A stretch of DNA of 64,000 bases from Kalaharituber pfeilii (GCA_015179045.1 WHUZ01000059.1:336035-400034), one strand, 5' to 3'; counted from the stretch's first letter, positions 42,901 through 53,760 are shown. Numbers and translations: made by a program. Notes: a model not told the origin generated them from the sequence alone.

Positions 42901-43697
42901 TGGTATTCGGAGGGCACTAATTCATTGGCGGGTTTGTTGCTAGGTTCGACTACTGGAGCCGCGGCGATGATGCTAATCTGACTACCAGGTTGTGATGAGG
43001 CTATCTTAAAGGCGGCGCGGGATACCATGGCGATTCTGTGTTGTGTTGTCTGCATAGGGGGGGTCTTTTGCCTGGTAGGTAAGCAGTGGGCTTGACAGTA
43101 ACCGGAAGCCAATAGGATAGTGTTCTTTTCCCAATCGATGACGGGGTTATGCCGCCGTAGCCAGGTCCTGCCCAAGATCATGTTCCATCCTCCCAGCTTG
43201 GTTACCTGGAAGGTGAGTTCTTCTTCGTGTTGGTCTATGGCTAGCTTCAGGGTGCAGGTATGTGTGATATCTCCGGCGATAGAGGCTCGTCCATCTACCA
43301 CCGTTAGCTTCTCGGGTCTAGGTTTCAGGGTCATAGGCAGGTTCAGGGTTATAGCAAGGTCTCGGTCAATAAACTGGGAGGTAGCTCCCGAGTCTATCAT
43401 ACAGGTAGATTTGATAGAATCATTGACAACACAGGACAGAATCAAAGGGTCTTCTCCTCCTAGGTCTCCGGAAATAGAAATAGATGAAATGCAATGACGA
43501 AAGCGATTCTTCTTGTTCCTCCTTTTCCTAGCCTTCCTTGACATTCCCAATTCCTTATTACCAGTTCCTTCCATCAGTACTTCCTCCAAAACACAAAAAC
43601 GATTAACAGAACATAAAGTAGAAGCAGGGGACAAGCAGAGACAGAACACGAAGCAGGAGCGAGGCAGAAGCAGAAACAACGGCAGAAGCAGAAACAA
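39942..43697 (-). CDS. Intact chromovirus Pol polyprotein
   Basis: An uninterrupted 1,251-codon frame. In order: retropepsin (CMIDSGATSQFID, ~97-109), RT (YRALNDITKKDRYPLPRIEE, RIFTRLDLRSAFNLIRI, FLVMPFGLTNAPATCQRF and the catalytic VYLDDILIYS), RNase H (HPVAFMSKKMSPAESNYGIG, KELLAIVQAV, ITDHHNLETF), integrase zinc finger (H-H and CDTCSRIKP), integrase core (SMDFITGLP, VSDRGTQFTSEF, SFHPQTDGQTERVN, giving D-D-E) and a C-terminal chromodomain (EYEVEEILDSRRRYNKLEYL, VRWTGYDHPTWEPAE). It encodes all enzymes for reverse transcription and integration; the chromodomain likely directs insertion to heterochromatin. The ATG at 43697 opens a hydrophobic repeat-like stretch. Pol is more likely reached by recoding or reinitiation after gag, and the true N-terminus is probably nearer LMEGTGNKE. 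Confidence 0.95.
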   Translation of the reverse strand: MFLLLPLFLLLPRSCFVFCLCLSPASTLCSVNRFCVLEEVLMEGTGNKELGMSRKARKRRNKKNRFRHCISSISISGDLGGEDPLILSCVVNDSIKSTCMIDSGATSQFIDRDLAITLNLPMTLKPRPEKLTVVDGRASIAGDITHTCTLKLAIDQHEEELTFQVTKLGGWNMILGRTWLRRHNPVIDWEKNTILLASGYCQAHCLPTRQKTPPMQTTQHRIAMVSRAAFKIASSQPGSQISIIAAAPVVEPSNKPANELVPSEYHDFLPLFSKKEADILPPHRYVDHEIPLEEGTKPPFGRMYSMSDSELQEVRRWLDENLAKSFIRPSSSSAASPILFVKKKDGSLRLCVDYRALNDITKKDRYPLPRIEETLNQVRGARIFTRLDLRSAFNLIRIKEGDEWKTAFRTRYGLFEFLVMPFGLTNAPATCQRFVNDTLREYLDVFCCVYLDDILIYSKNKSDHRNQVRKVLAKLQEAGLFVKPEKCEFSVSETCFLGFIISEQGIRMDPAKVSAITEWETPNSTKDLQCFLGFANFYRRFIHQYSAICQPFFNLLRKGTEFKWNEECSRVFEKLKEAFTSAPILRHFEPELETILETDASDHTTSGILSQKFPENGKLVLHPVAFMSKKMSPAESNYGIGDKELLAIVQAVNEWHIYLHALPQPFTIITDHHNLETFKSKTLLNRRQARWAGELAQYDFKITFRPGEKNGKADALTRRSGDLPKEGDNRARPIQEIIPGEKFSSFSLNTMVNSHEAEIQTLTQTDSFAQDIRKALEKGEKRHPKVPLGECDFKDGVLYIYGLIYIPDNLELRTKIIRTCHDHPAAGHPGQASTYEILSRNYYWPGMRSTIARYIRNCDTCSRIKPVRHAPYGLLKPLEVPQRRWNSLSMDFITGLPESNGKDAILVVVDRLTKMAHYLATRSDANSKDTAQLFFDHVFRLHGLPESIVSDRGTQFTSEFSRTLCELLGIQQKLSTSFHPQTDGQTERVNAILEQYLRGYCNYQQDNWADLLTLAEFAYNNTLSSTTGVTPFFANYGYHPRYTLLPKPNAKLPSLPVLQEYADRLQALEEYLRTEIKWAQAVQAENSDRHRLPAPKYDVGDEVWLLRRNLRTTRPSGKLDYKRLGRFKIQEKISSHAFKLELPPSMKVHPVFHTSLLEPVATDPLPGQTQEPPPPVIVEDEEEYEVEEILDSRRRYNKLEYLVRWTGYDHPTWEPAELCANAPLLVQRFHDSYPAKPRPRPPPRRVAHTKT

Positions 43698-43879
43698 AAG
43701 CAGAAGCAGGACAGGTTCAGGGTAGATGGCACAGGTAGCATCCTGGCACTCTTCAGACGGCCATCATGTGCTGAAGAGGGTACTAGTTTTTTGGCTCAGG
43801 GGTAACGTGGAGGGGGTAGCGTTGGCAGGGGACCAGGGATTTCAGTGTTGGCGGTTCTGATCATTTGGGTTCTTCCTCG

Positions 43880-44975
43880 AAGAGGGCAATTGGTGGCCCA
43901 ATGCCCGGTTGTCCGCAGTACATGCACAAATTATTTTCCCGTCGCCTCTTTTTTTCTTCATCTGAGAGGGGTCCTCGCCTCCGGCTGATTTGGGTTTGAG
44001 TTGCTGAGAGGTCCATTGGGACAGTTCTCCGGGGCCTGTGAAGGGTGAGGGGCAGTGGGTTTGGTGATAGAGGCGGGGTGGAGGCGTGTAAGGCTCTGTC
44101 CTTGTTATCGATACCTATACACAGCCTGACAAAGCGTCGAAGTCGGTCGGCTCGTTGAGGACGCTGATGAGGTGGTTCTTGACCTGGAACCGGAGCCCAT
44201 TTCGGAAAAAGTCGATTTTTGTTTGGTCATCGTATCCAAGAGTCGCGGCCAGGGGGGCAAATTTCGCATGGTAGGTGGAACAATTGTCGTTGCCTTGCTT
44301 AAGGGCTTTTAGTTTCCTTTCGGCGGTCGTTCTGGCGTCAGGATCATCGAAGGCGGCTCTCAAAGCGGCGACAAAGGCAGCATAGTCTGTGAAGGTGACT
44401 TGTCCTGTACTTTCATTGAAGTGCGGTTGAACCATTGCCTGGCGTTTTCCGGACAGGTAGGAGGCGGCGTAGGAGAGTTTCTTGGTGTCACTGTCATAGC
44501 GGGATGGTCGGCGTTGAAGACGAGGTGTAACTGAGTGACAACTCCTTAAACCTCTCTCTGGTTCCATCAAATGGGCTGGGTCTGCAACTTTCGGGGCCTT
44601 GGAACTTTCCGTTACTTGGGTACTTCCCTGAGTTACGGTTTGTGCTGAGATGGCATTGAGTCGTTGCTGAACGCCGTAACGGAAGCCTTGGTAATAGTAC
44701 TTCCACAGGGTTTCGGCCACCTTAGTGGTGCCGTGCTCAGGTATATTGAAGTTTGCTGCAACTCCTTGGATTGCTGAGATCACTCCACTACCGTGAGCTG
44801 AGTAGATGTAGGTTACAAACTCTCCAGGAGTGCCAACGGGAATAGTCGGGAGTCGTCAGGGACCAGGGAGTGGTAGTGATGGTGGTGCACAGGGCTCTCC
44901 AGGCAGTCGCGATTTGTGCTGCTGTGTCGGGGGGTTACTGGTTGAGTTGCTGGCGATTCCTGGGGTTCCAGACAT
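43880..44975 (-). pseudogene. Young chromovirus gag, broken by several 1-bp contractions
   Basis: From the ATG at 44975 the expected Gag can be followed only by changing frame repeatedly. It contains VISAIQGVAANFNIPEHGTT, ETLWKYYYQGF, then YAASYLSGKRQAM and [18 protein letters not shown], and near 43890-43935 a CCHC knuckle ([14 protein letters not shown]). Compared with the gags at 48616-49905 and 61752-62797, single bases are missing from short runs (C-runs near 44930, 44847, 44577 and 44508, a T-run near 44545, GG near 44117). Gag would form the particle shell, so this copy would need Gag from elsewhere. Confidence 0.8.
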
Positions 44976-45006
44976 AGCGGCGACCGATTGGTGCGACGTA
45001 ACAAAG

Positions 45007-45711
45007 TGTAAAGAATGGGTCAGGGTCGGGGTCGAGATACAGGGTAGGCAGCGGGTGCCAGGGAGGCAGCGGGTTCACGGCGGGTAGAGACAGTCGGCGC
45101 TATATCATGTAGAGAGAGATGTATGCAGAGTTACGTACAGCCTGAGGGTGGATACAAGTTGTTACGTGAGGAGCAGAGAGGGAGGTGGGGATGAGCCTCC
45201 TTTATGGAGAGCCCAGGAACTTGGCAGAAGAACATTCTAGAGAATCAAACGAGCACGGAAACTTGGCAGAAGAATATTCTAGATACAGGAGAATCAAACT
45301 AGCGCGGGAGAAACTTCGAGCTAATGCAGGAGAACATTCTGGACGAATCATGGATGCAAGAGAATATGCAGGAACATACGGGCAGCGACCGGGATGCAAG
45401 CGGCTGCTGTGCGTAAGGACTCGGGGCGGGCGGCGAGGGTCGGAGCTTTCAGGTACTGCCGCTACGCGGCGGCTCGGCAGGAGTTCGGGCTGTGGCAGGG
45501 AATATGCAGGAACATACGGGCAGCGACCGGGATGCAAGCGGCTGCTGTGCGTAAGGACTCAGGGCGGGCGGCGAGGGTCGGAGCTTTCAGGTACTGCCGC
45601 TACGCGGCGGCTCGGCAGGAGTTCGGGCTGTGGCAGGGTCTCGGGGCCTCGGGTCTCGCGTGTCACGTGCGGGAGGAGTATTTCGGCCGTGGTGGAGGTT
45701 GGTTCGTTACA
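45007..45711 (-). repeat. Young chromovirus 5' LTR
   Basis: 705 bp, matching the LTR at 39180-39883 apart from GGGG versus GGG after GACTC. The internal duplication starts at 45362 and 45500 (138-bp period). It should carry the promoter for minus-strand transcription. Confidence 0.95.
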
Positions 45712-45716
45712 ATTCC

Positions 45717-46871
45717 TTTGACCTAGTTCAGGGTCTCTTCAATCTGGGCAATGGGTACCAATCTTTCTTGGTAATGTTGTTCAAGACTCAATAGTCGATG
45801 TATAGGCAGAGTAATCTAGCCTTCTTCTTGACAAACAAGATGAGTAAGGCAGCAGAAGAAGAGGACAGTCGAATAAATGATTTAGCCAGGTTTTCATCTA
45901 GCTAGCAATGGATCTCCTATAATTCTGAGTCTGACATAGAGTACATCCGTCCAAATGGTAGCTTAGTCCCCTCCTACAGGAGTATCTCGTAGTCTACGTA
46001 CCAGTGGAGTAAAAGTGTGTCTACTTCCTTTTTACTGAATAGGGGTAGGAACTCATAGTATTTGGAGGGCACTAGTTTGCTAGCAGGTTTGTTACTGGAT
46101 TCGATTACTGGAGCTGCGGTGATGACACTAATCTGACTACTAGATTGTTATGAGGCTATCTTAAAGCTGGCGCAGGATACCATGGCGATTCTGTGTTGTA
46201 TTATCTATATAGAGGGGGTCTTTTGCCTAGTAGGTAAGTAGTGGGCTTGACAGTAATCGGAAGCCAATAGGATAGTATTTTTTTCCCAATTAATGATGAG
46301 GTTATGCTACTATAGTCAGGGTCTGCCTAAGATTATATTCCATCCTCCTAGCTTAGTTACCTGAAAGGTGAGTTCTTTTTTATGTTAGTTTATAGCTAGC
46401 TTCAGAGTACAGGTATGTATGATATCTTCGGCAATAGAGGCTCATCTATCTACTACTATTAGCTTCTTGGGTCTAGGTTTCAGGATTATAAGCAGGTTCA
46501 GTGTTATAGCAAGGTCTTAGTCAATAAACTGAGAGGTAGCTTCTGAGTCTATCATATAGGTAGATTTGATAGAATCATTAACAATGCAGGACAGAATCAA
46601 AAGGTCTTTTCCTCCTAGGTTTCTGGAAATAGAAATAGATGAAATGAAATAATAAAAGCGATTCCTCTTATTTCTCCTTTTCCTAGCCTTCTTTGAGATT
46701 CCCAATTTCTTATTATCAGTTCCTTCCATCAGTACTTCCTCCAAAAGACAAAAATGATTAATAGAACACAAAGTAGAAGCAGAGTACAAGGCAGAGATAG
46801 AGTACGAAGTAGGAGTAGAGGCAGAAGCAGAAACAATGGCAGAAGCAGGGACAGGTTTAGGGTAGATAGTC
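45717..46871 (-). pseudogene. Old chromovirus pol remnant (protease to RT start)
   Basis: Minus-strand sequence continues the old pol across the young insertion. 46517-46882 still reads LLEEVLMEGTDNKKLGISKK and a protease start with MIDSEATSQFID, where the catalytic DSGAT has become DSEAT. Upstream RT parts are present but full of stops. Confidence 0.82.
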
Positions 46872-48615
46872 CAGTGCTTCACCTAGAAACCGATCATCAC
46901 TAAGAAACCAATTAAGTCTATTAACTTATATACAGAGCTGCTATGAATGCAAATGACACTCAAGTGGCCTCAAATTCAAGCCAGAGCATGGGAGAACATA
47001 GTAAATTATTTTCTGCACTTTTCTTTCCCAGTTTGTCACACCTGAGAGGTGACATATACTGGAATATATGCAACTCTATTCTAGCGTATACTTTTGAGTC
47101 ACCATATATGAATAAGATTACCTGAGGCCTTTGCATCTCAATATATCCTCTATTGCTTATACTAAGTAAGTATACCAAGTTCTGTGATTACTGGACTTAT
47201 TAGTACAGAGTTACTGCCATGTTAAAAATTACATTTTCGCTTACTTAGATTGATAGTAGTATTGAGCTATTATTTAATAAGAAAGATGCACAGAGACTCT
47301 ATAAAGCTATATAATTGTAATACATGCATAGGGAAATGTTTTCTGAATAGATTGTAGCATTGACAAATAGTCGGGGCAGTTTAGCACTACAAGATATACA
47401 TAGATGTAAAACACTAACTTCCTTACATAGTACGTAGCAGTGAATGCCAATATGAGTTACTAGAGGTTCGGAAACATAGTCTACTAGCTTCATATACTAT
47501 CACCGGTACTGCTACCACTCGATGAGGTACTCAAAGGCTGACTCAGAATGAGCACTACATATCAAATATATATGTATATGTATATACCATGCATGTGCTA
47601 TATGATAGTAGTAAAATATGCTGCTATCGTAAAGGTGATATGAACTACTAAGAAGAACTAGTTAGAATTGCTAGTCAAGTTTCTTTTTCACCTGGTAGAG
47701 GTTAATTCTCTGTGCATACTATCTCTATCACTTATACTGTTGAAGTATTTATTTATATATTAATAAGGGTCTATACCATAGAGAATTATATTGTATTAAG
47801 GACAATATGAGACTTGACTAGTAAACTGATTTTCACTGCCATATATCTTATAGGTATCAGTCCTATAAGTATAATATATATATTATTTACTGCTTATAAT
47901 ACACATTCGACACTCACTCACTGATACGGTTATAGTAGTCCTATAGAATCTAATAGAGTCATATATATTCTATATAAGCTTACAAGCAATAGTATGACAG
48001 TGCTAAGGCATGTTTCTAAACCTCTAGTGACCCATATTGGTATACACTGCTACATACTATGTAAGGAAGTTAGGGTTTTACATATATGTATATCTTGTAG
48101 TGCTAAACTGCCCCAACTATTTGTCAATGCTGCAATCTATTCAGAAAACATTTTCCTATACATGTATTACAATTATATAGCTTTACAGAGTCTCTGTGCA
48201 TCTTTCTCATCAAATAATAGCTCAATACTGCTATCAATCTAAGTAAGTGAAAATGTAATTTTTGACATGGCAGTAACTCTGTACTAATAAGTCCAATGAT
48301 CACAAAACTTGGCATACTTACTTAGTATAAGCAATAGAGGATATATTGAGATGCAAAGGCCTCAGGTAATCTCATTCACATATGGTAACTCAAAAGTATA
48401 TGCTAGAATAGGGTTGCATATGTTCCAGTATATGTCACCCCTCAGATGCAACAAACTGGAAAAAGAAAGTGCAGAAAATAATTTACTATATTCTTCCATG
48501 CTCTGGCTTTAATTTGAGGCCACTTGAGTGTCATTTGCATTCACAGCAGCTTTGTATATAAGTTAATGGACTTGATCGGTTTACCAGTGATGATTAGTTT
48601 CTAGGTAAAGTACTC
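46872..48615. mobile_element. 1.74-kb foldback element with ~620-bp inverted arms
   Basis: The left arm (46872 to about 47500) and right arm (about 47990-48615) are inverted copies. Ends are CAGTGCTTCACCTAGAAAC and, on the other strand at the right, GAGTACTTTACCTAGAAAC. Both arms can be translated to the same peptide (LLSISNRGYIEMQRPQV) on opposite strands, which shows the pairing but does not mean they code. The ~490-bp centre has no transposase frame. It splits the old chromovirus between gag and pol. Confidence 0.85.
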
Positions 48616-49905
48616 TACTAGGTAGCATCCTGGCACTGTTCAGACGGCCATCATGTATAGAAGAGGGTACTAGTTTTTTGGTTTAGAAGTGACGTAGAAG
48701 AGGATAGTGTGGCAGGGGGACTAGGGATTTCAGTGTTGGCAATTCTAATTATTTGGATTCTTCCTCGAAAAAAGCAATTGGTAGCTTAATACTCTGGTTG
48801 TCTGTAGTACATATACAAATTATTTTCCCGGCACCTCTTTTTTTCTTCATCTGAGAGGGGTCCTCATCTTCAACTGATTTGGGTTTGAGTTGCTGAGAGG
48901 TCTATTGGGACAGTTCTTTCAGGGGCCTATAAAGGGTGAGGGGCAGTGGGTTTAGTAATAGAGGTGAGAGTACAAGTATGTAAAGCTCTATCCTTGTTAT
49001 TAATACCTATACACAGCCTAACAAAAGTGTTGAAGTTAGTCAGCTCATTGAGGACACTAATGAGGTAGTTCTTGACCTAGAACCGAAGCCTATTTCAGAA
49101 AAAGTCGATTTTTGTTTAGTCATCATATCTAAGAGTTGTGGCCAAGGGGGCAAATTTTGTATGATATGTAAAACAATTATCGTTGCCTTGCTTACGGGCT
49201 TTTAGTTTTCTTTTGGTAATCGTTCTGGTATCAGAATTATCGAAGGCGGCTCTAAAAGTTGTGACAAAGGTAGCATACTCTGTTTAGGTGACTTGTCCTA
49301 TACTTTCATTGAAGTGGGGTTAGAACCATTGTCTGGTGTTTCTGAATAGATAGGAGGCAGTGTAGGAGATTTTCTTGGTGTCACTGTCATAGCAGGATAG
49401 GTCAGTGTTGAAGATGAGGTATAACTAAGTAATAAACTCCTTAAACCTCTCTTTGATTCCATCAAATGGGGCTAGGTCTACAACTTTTGGGGCCTTAGAA
49501 CTTTCTGTTACTTGAGTACTTCCCTGAGTTACGGTTTGTGCTGAGATAGCATTAAGTCATTATTGGATGCTGGAATAGAAGCCTTGGTAATAGTAGTTCC
49601 ATAGAGTTTCGGCCACCTTAGTAGTACTATACTCAGGTATATAGAAGTTTGCTACAACTTCTTGTATTACTGATATCACTCCACTACTGTGAGCTAAGTA
49701 GATGTAGGTTACAAACTCTCCAGAAGTACCAATGGGAATAGTCGGGGAGTCGTCAAGGACTAGGGGAGTAGTAGTAATGGTAGTACATAGGGCTCTACAG
49801 GCAGTTGCGATTTGTGCTACTGTGTCGGGAGGGTTACCAGTTGAGTTGCTAGCGATTGCTAGGGTTTTAGACATAGCGGTGACCGATTAGTACAATATAA
49901 CAAAG
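48616..49905 (-). pseudogene. Old chromovirus gag remnant
   Basis: Minus-strand Gag. 49560-49874 is still open with MSKTLAIASNSTGNPPDTVA, FVTYIYLAHSSGVIS and ETLWNYYYQGF. Further on are DDQTKI-like and CCHC-like traces, with CGQ-GH codons changed. It retains the run lengths that are contracted in the young copy. Confidence 0.82.
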
Positions 49906-50606
49906 TGTAAAGAATAGGTCAGGGTCGGGGTCGAGATATAGGATAGGTAGTGCATGCCAGGGAGGCAGCAGGTACCAGGGAGGCAGCAGAGTTCACAGTA
50001 GGTAGAGACAGTTGGTGGTATATGTTATAAAGAGATATATGTAAAATTATATACAGCCTGAGTATGGATACAAGTTTTTACATGAGGACCAGAGAGGGAC
50101 GTGGGGATGAGCCTTCTTTATAAAGAATCTCGGAATCTTGGTAGAAGAATATTCTAGATATAGAAGAATCAAATGAGCTCAGAAACTTGGCAAAAGAACA
50201 AACTAGTGTGAGAGAAACTTTGAGCTAATACAGGAGAACATTCTAGACAAATCATGGATACAAGAGAATATGCAGGAATATACGGGCAGTGACCGGGATG
50301 CAAGTAGCTACTGTGTATAAGGACTCGGGGTAGATAGTGAGGGTTGGAGCTTTCAAATACTGCCTCTACATGGTAGCTCAGTAGGAGTTCGGGCTGTGGC
50401 AGAGAATATGCAGGAATATATGGGCAGTGACTGGTATACAAGTGGCTGCTATGCATAAGGACTCGGGGCAGGCAGCGAGGGTCGGAGCTTTCAGGTACAT
50501 GGTGGCTCGACACAAGTTTGGGCTGTGGCAGGGTCTCAGAGCTTCGGGTCTCATGTATTATGTATGGGAGAAGTATTTTGGCCATGGTGGAGATTGGTTC
50601 ATTACA
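49906..50606 (-). repeat. Old chromovirus LTR (5' side)
   Basis: TGTAAAGAATAGGTCAGGGT...GGTTCATTACA, 701 bp, with transitions and a small deletion in the second internal repeat near 50500. Confidence 0.9.
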
Positions 50607-52399
50607 ACAGCTTAGGAAAACTATAGCCGAAGAAATTGAGAAAGCTCAAATGGGAATAGCTTGTCCTTTCGTAAAATCATTATTAGTGAAAATAGATATA
50701 GACTAAAAAGATGAACTAGAAGTTGAATTCCTTAAATAGCAATTCATCAATCTGTAGAATTAACTTAGGGATAATGCTAATAAGTACAAGCAATGCTATA
50801 AAGTATAAATTTAAGCAGACACTCAAGCTTAGGAAATCAAGCTTCTAGAATAGTCAATCAACGAAAAAGATAAATATGAGGCAATAGTTCTAGTAGTAGT
50901 AGAGAATTACTAACTTAAAATAGAGGCTGCTAAACTTAAGTGGGAAGTAGAAACAAATAAGAAGGTTCAAAACCTAGAAAGAAAGTATACTAAGGATAGT
51001 AATGCTACTATTATCAAGGTCCTAGATAAGAAAAGATTAATAGTAGCAGCCTTAAAGTCTCAATTATAGGACATTAAAATTCTTCTTGATAAATAAAAGA
51101 CCAAGAAAAGAGAGCCAAAAGAAACAATCATAGCCTAAAAAGGTATTATTAGAGCTGGTCAAAGACAAATAATAGTCTTAGAAGCAGAAATTACCTCTCT
51201 CAAAAACTAGAATAAGGAACTGCAAAATAAAGTAGTAGCGCTTGAGGTGGCACTTATTCTATCTCAACTGCTAATAAGAATACTATCTTTAATATGAACT
51301 GTAACTACCATCCTCTCCATCTAACTAGTACTATCTCCTTCTATAAGAAAGAAAGTTAGGCATGAAACCAGGCAATAGAATTCACTAAACCCGAATCCAC
51401 TAACTAATATATCCTATTAGCCCACCTCTGAACTCTAAGAACTTAGAATAGCAACCTAGATGGACTACAAGTATAGAAGTCTAAAGTAATAGACTTAGTA
51501 TACTCCTGAGAGCATTATTGAATCTTTGCTACAGAAGATACTAAAATTTTATATGTATTTCGATCTCTAACTAAGGAGGTGGTAGAATAACATAGCTAAA
51601 ACAAACATATGTACATGGCTTTGGGGGCTTAAAAAGATACTACATTAGAGAAATAGATAGACAATTTGGTAGAGGAAATATGAATCTATATATAAGAGTA
51701 GCAAATATAAAATAAACTTGACATCTATATGAAGAAGGGTAAAATCATGGACTATATCAATACTATGAAGAAAATGAACTACGTTGCCAATTAAAATAAT
51801 AAAACATTCAAGAATAAGGTAGTCCAAGGGTTGAAAAAAAATATTGACCAATTCTTCCTTATGCAGCCAGAAGTACCTAAGAAATTACTTCATAACTAGT
51901 GCATATATATAGTAGTAGTTGGCATGCAGGACAAGCAAACAATACTAGTTGTAGGTTATAGTAGTAGTAACAAACCTAGTAGCTATTCAAAGAGGAAATA
52001 ATCTTAAGAGTAGAAGAAGAATAGTATAGAAATTATGACTTCTAAGCTTAGCCCATACCTCCCTAGCTCCTATAAGGAACTTAACATTAAATACAAGACT
52101 GATAGAAAATGCTCTTATCATAGAAGAAAAGGCCATACTTTTAACAAATATATGGCTACAGATATTATAAAGGAGTAAAAGACAACTCAGCTAACTAAGC
52201 AGTTAGGTAATAAGGAAAAGAGAAATGATAATAAGAAGGAGGATAAGAAGGAGATAAGAAAGATTAAATAAGAAAATAAAGGAGACTCAGCTAGGATACA
52301 GGCTCGCAGCCTAGTATCATATATCACCACTCTCGATAAATCCACGTTGGAAAACTAGAAAGGCAGGTCTTAGCTAATAAAGTATCTACTCCTCCTCCT
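50607..52399 (+). pseudogene. Decayed gag of a second Ty3-like family
   Basis: Plus-strand frames with many stops. A coiled-coil, Lys/Glu-rich leader (50620-51260; VENY-LKIEAAKLKWEVETN-like) is followed by a capsid-like part (51290-51900) and a CCHC-derived CSYHRRKGHTFNK (about 52105) where the second and fourth ligands are changed. It directly continues sequence left of the old chromovirus at 35389. Stops are mostly TAG/TAA where Gln or Trp fits. Confidence 0.65.
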
Positions 52400-53760
52400 T
52401 GACATGGATTGTAACTGACCATTTGCAAACTATTATACCAAAAGGTAGAACTACTGGTACCACTCAGTAGTGTATATAGAAGTATCTGTATAGGCTGATT
52501 AGTAACTTGCCTACTTTTGTGTATATAGTTAAGGATCTTGACTCCCTTATACATCTATACATACTAGTAATCAGCTTCCCTCTGCCACCATAATATACTA
52601 AGCCATGCTATTACTCCCCCGTAAGTAGAGTATGTCTCGGACTCTCTATATATTAACTTCCAATTATTATAGGCATGAGATGCTTGGCTTTAGTAGGCAC
52701 TAGAAGGGACCAGATGTTATGGCTATGGTAGTAAAAACAGTGGTGCCGGCGTTGTTCTGGAAGTGTAAATATGGTGGACCAAAAGGGCAGCTACTCAGTG
52801 AGGGGCATGCAGTGGAGCGGAGCGATTCATAGGTATAATGATGCAATGACAAGTTTAGAGTTATAGAGGACTTAGGACACCACTTGTGTCTTGATTCTTC
52901 TAACTATGCTATTACCAGCCAGTACTTATATAGGCTTCAGCGTAGCCATACCTGAGTAGTCAACAAATGAATAATTAGCTGGCCTCGCGGTGATTCCTTA
53001 TCAATACCAATAGTATAGTAATAGGCATAGATAATGAAAACATATAAAAATAGTATGGGACAAAGATAATGAATATACTAATGCATATACATATATAAAT
53101 AAAGCTTCAATAATTCGAGTGTATATATCAAGCTGTATTCCCAATGACACACCCTTCCGTAGTACTGCCCTATCTAAATAACGCGAGAATCAACAGCCAA
53201 TCCTAATGGGTGATCAGTCTGGTCAATCAGCGTTGGTCTTATGTTCAATTATAGGGTCAGTGTTTTCCCCTTAATGGGTAAGTCTTCACCTTTAGCCATG
53301 GTAGCTAATTAGTAGTGGAATCCTTACCCCTTGCTACAGTAGTAGGCAAGTTTCTACCTTTGCTGTAATACCAATCACCCATTACTACCTTAAGGCTTCA
53401 ATTTCATATGCCACCATTATACTACTTTATAACTAGCAACTAGTATATGATTGTAAGCCACTTATCAAATTCAAAGGGTACCTGCAGTATCTGACGTTCA
53501 CTACAGGCAAGGTTTGAACCAGCAACCTGACCAGTAGTACTGTTATAGATTGCAAATGACCATTTGTAAACTGTTGTACTAAAAGATAGAAGTACTGGTA
53601 CTACCCAGTAATGCAGTCAATATATATAAGAGTATTTATACAGGCCGGTTAATAACTTACTTACATTTATATATGTAGTCAAGGATGTTGGCTCCCTTAG
53701 ATGTCCACACATACTAGTAATCAGCTTTCCTCAGCTGCCATGGCATACTAAGTCATAACA
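52400..53760. mobile_element. Small non-autonomous LTR element, 1.36 kb
   Basis: Direct repeats of ~211-220 bp (52400-52610, TGACATGGATTG...; 53541-53760, TGTTATAGATTG...AGTCATAACA) begin with TG. The flanks CTCCT (52395-52399) and CTTCT (53761-53765) fit a 5-bp duplication. The 930-bp interior, read on the minus strand, matches the leader and Gag start found at 56612-57400. No pol is present. It interrupts the gag/protease junction of the host element. Confidence 0.68.

Larger units (their letters stand above)
39180..45711 (-). mobile_element. Young full-length Ty3 chromovirus, 6.5 kb
   Basis: LTRs at 39180-39883 and 45007-45711 look identical except for one G in a G-run. The 5-bp duplication ATTCC (39175-39179, 45712-45716) is perfect. 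On the minus strand the order is 5' LTR, gag (broken), pol (intact), 3' LTR, which is the Ty3 order. A purine-rich GGAAGAGAGG lies just before the 3' LTR as a polypurine tract. It landed in the RT region of an older copy of its own family. Confidence 0.95.
35390..50606 (-). mobile_element. Old, decayed chromovirus copy with nested insertions
   Basis: LTRs at 35390-36099 and 49906-50606 enclose gag and pol remnants on the minus strand. The duplication is ATAGC (35385-35389) versus ACAGC (50607-50611), one C-to-T apart. Compared with the young copy inside it, differences are mostly C-to-T and G-to-A, often at CA/TG, which is RIP-like. It hosts a MITE (38555-38950), the young copy (39180-45711) and a foldback element (46872-48615). 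Confidence 0.9.

Noticed and set aside
53495..53545. GGTTTGAACCAGCAACC next to the small LTR element, resembling a tRNA T-arm
   Set aside because: The stems needed for a T-arm and acceptor do not pair and there is no upstream D or anticodon arm. Not called as tRNA or as a proven primer site.
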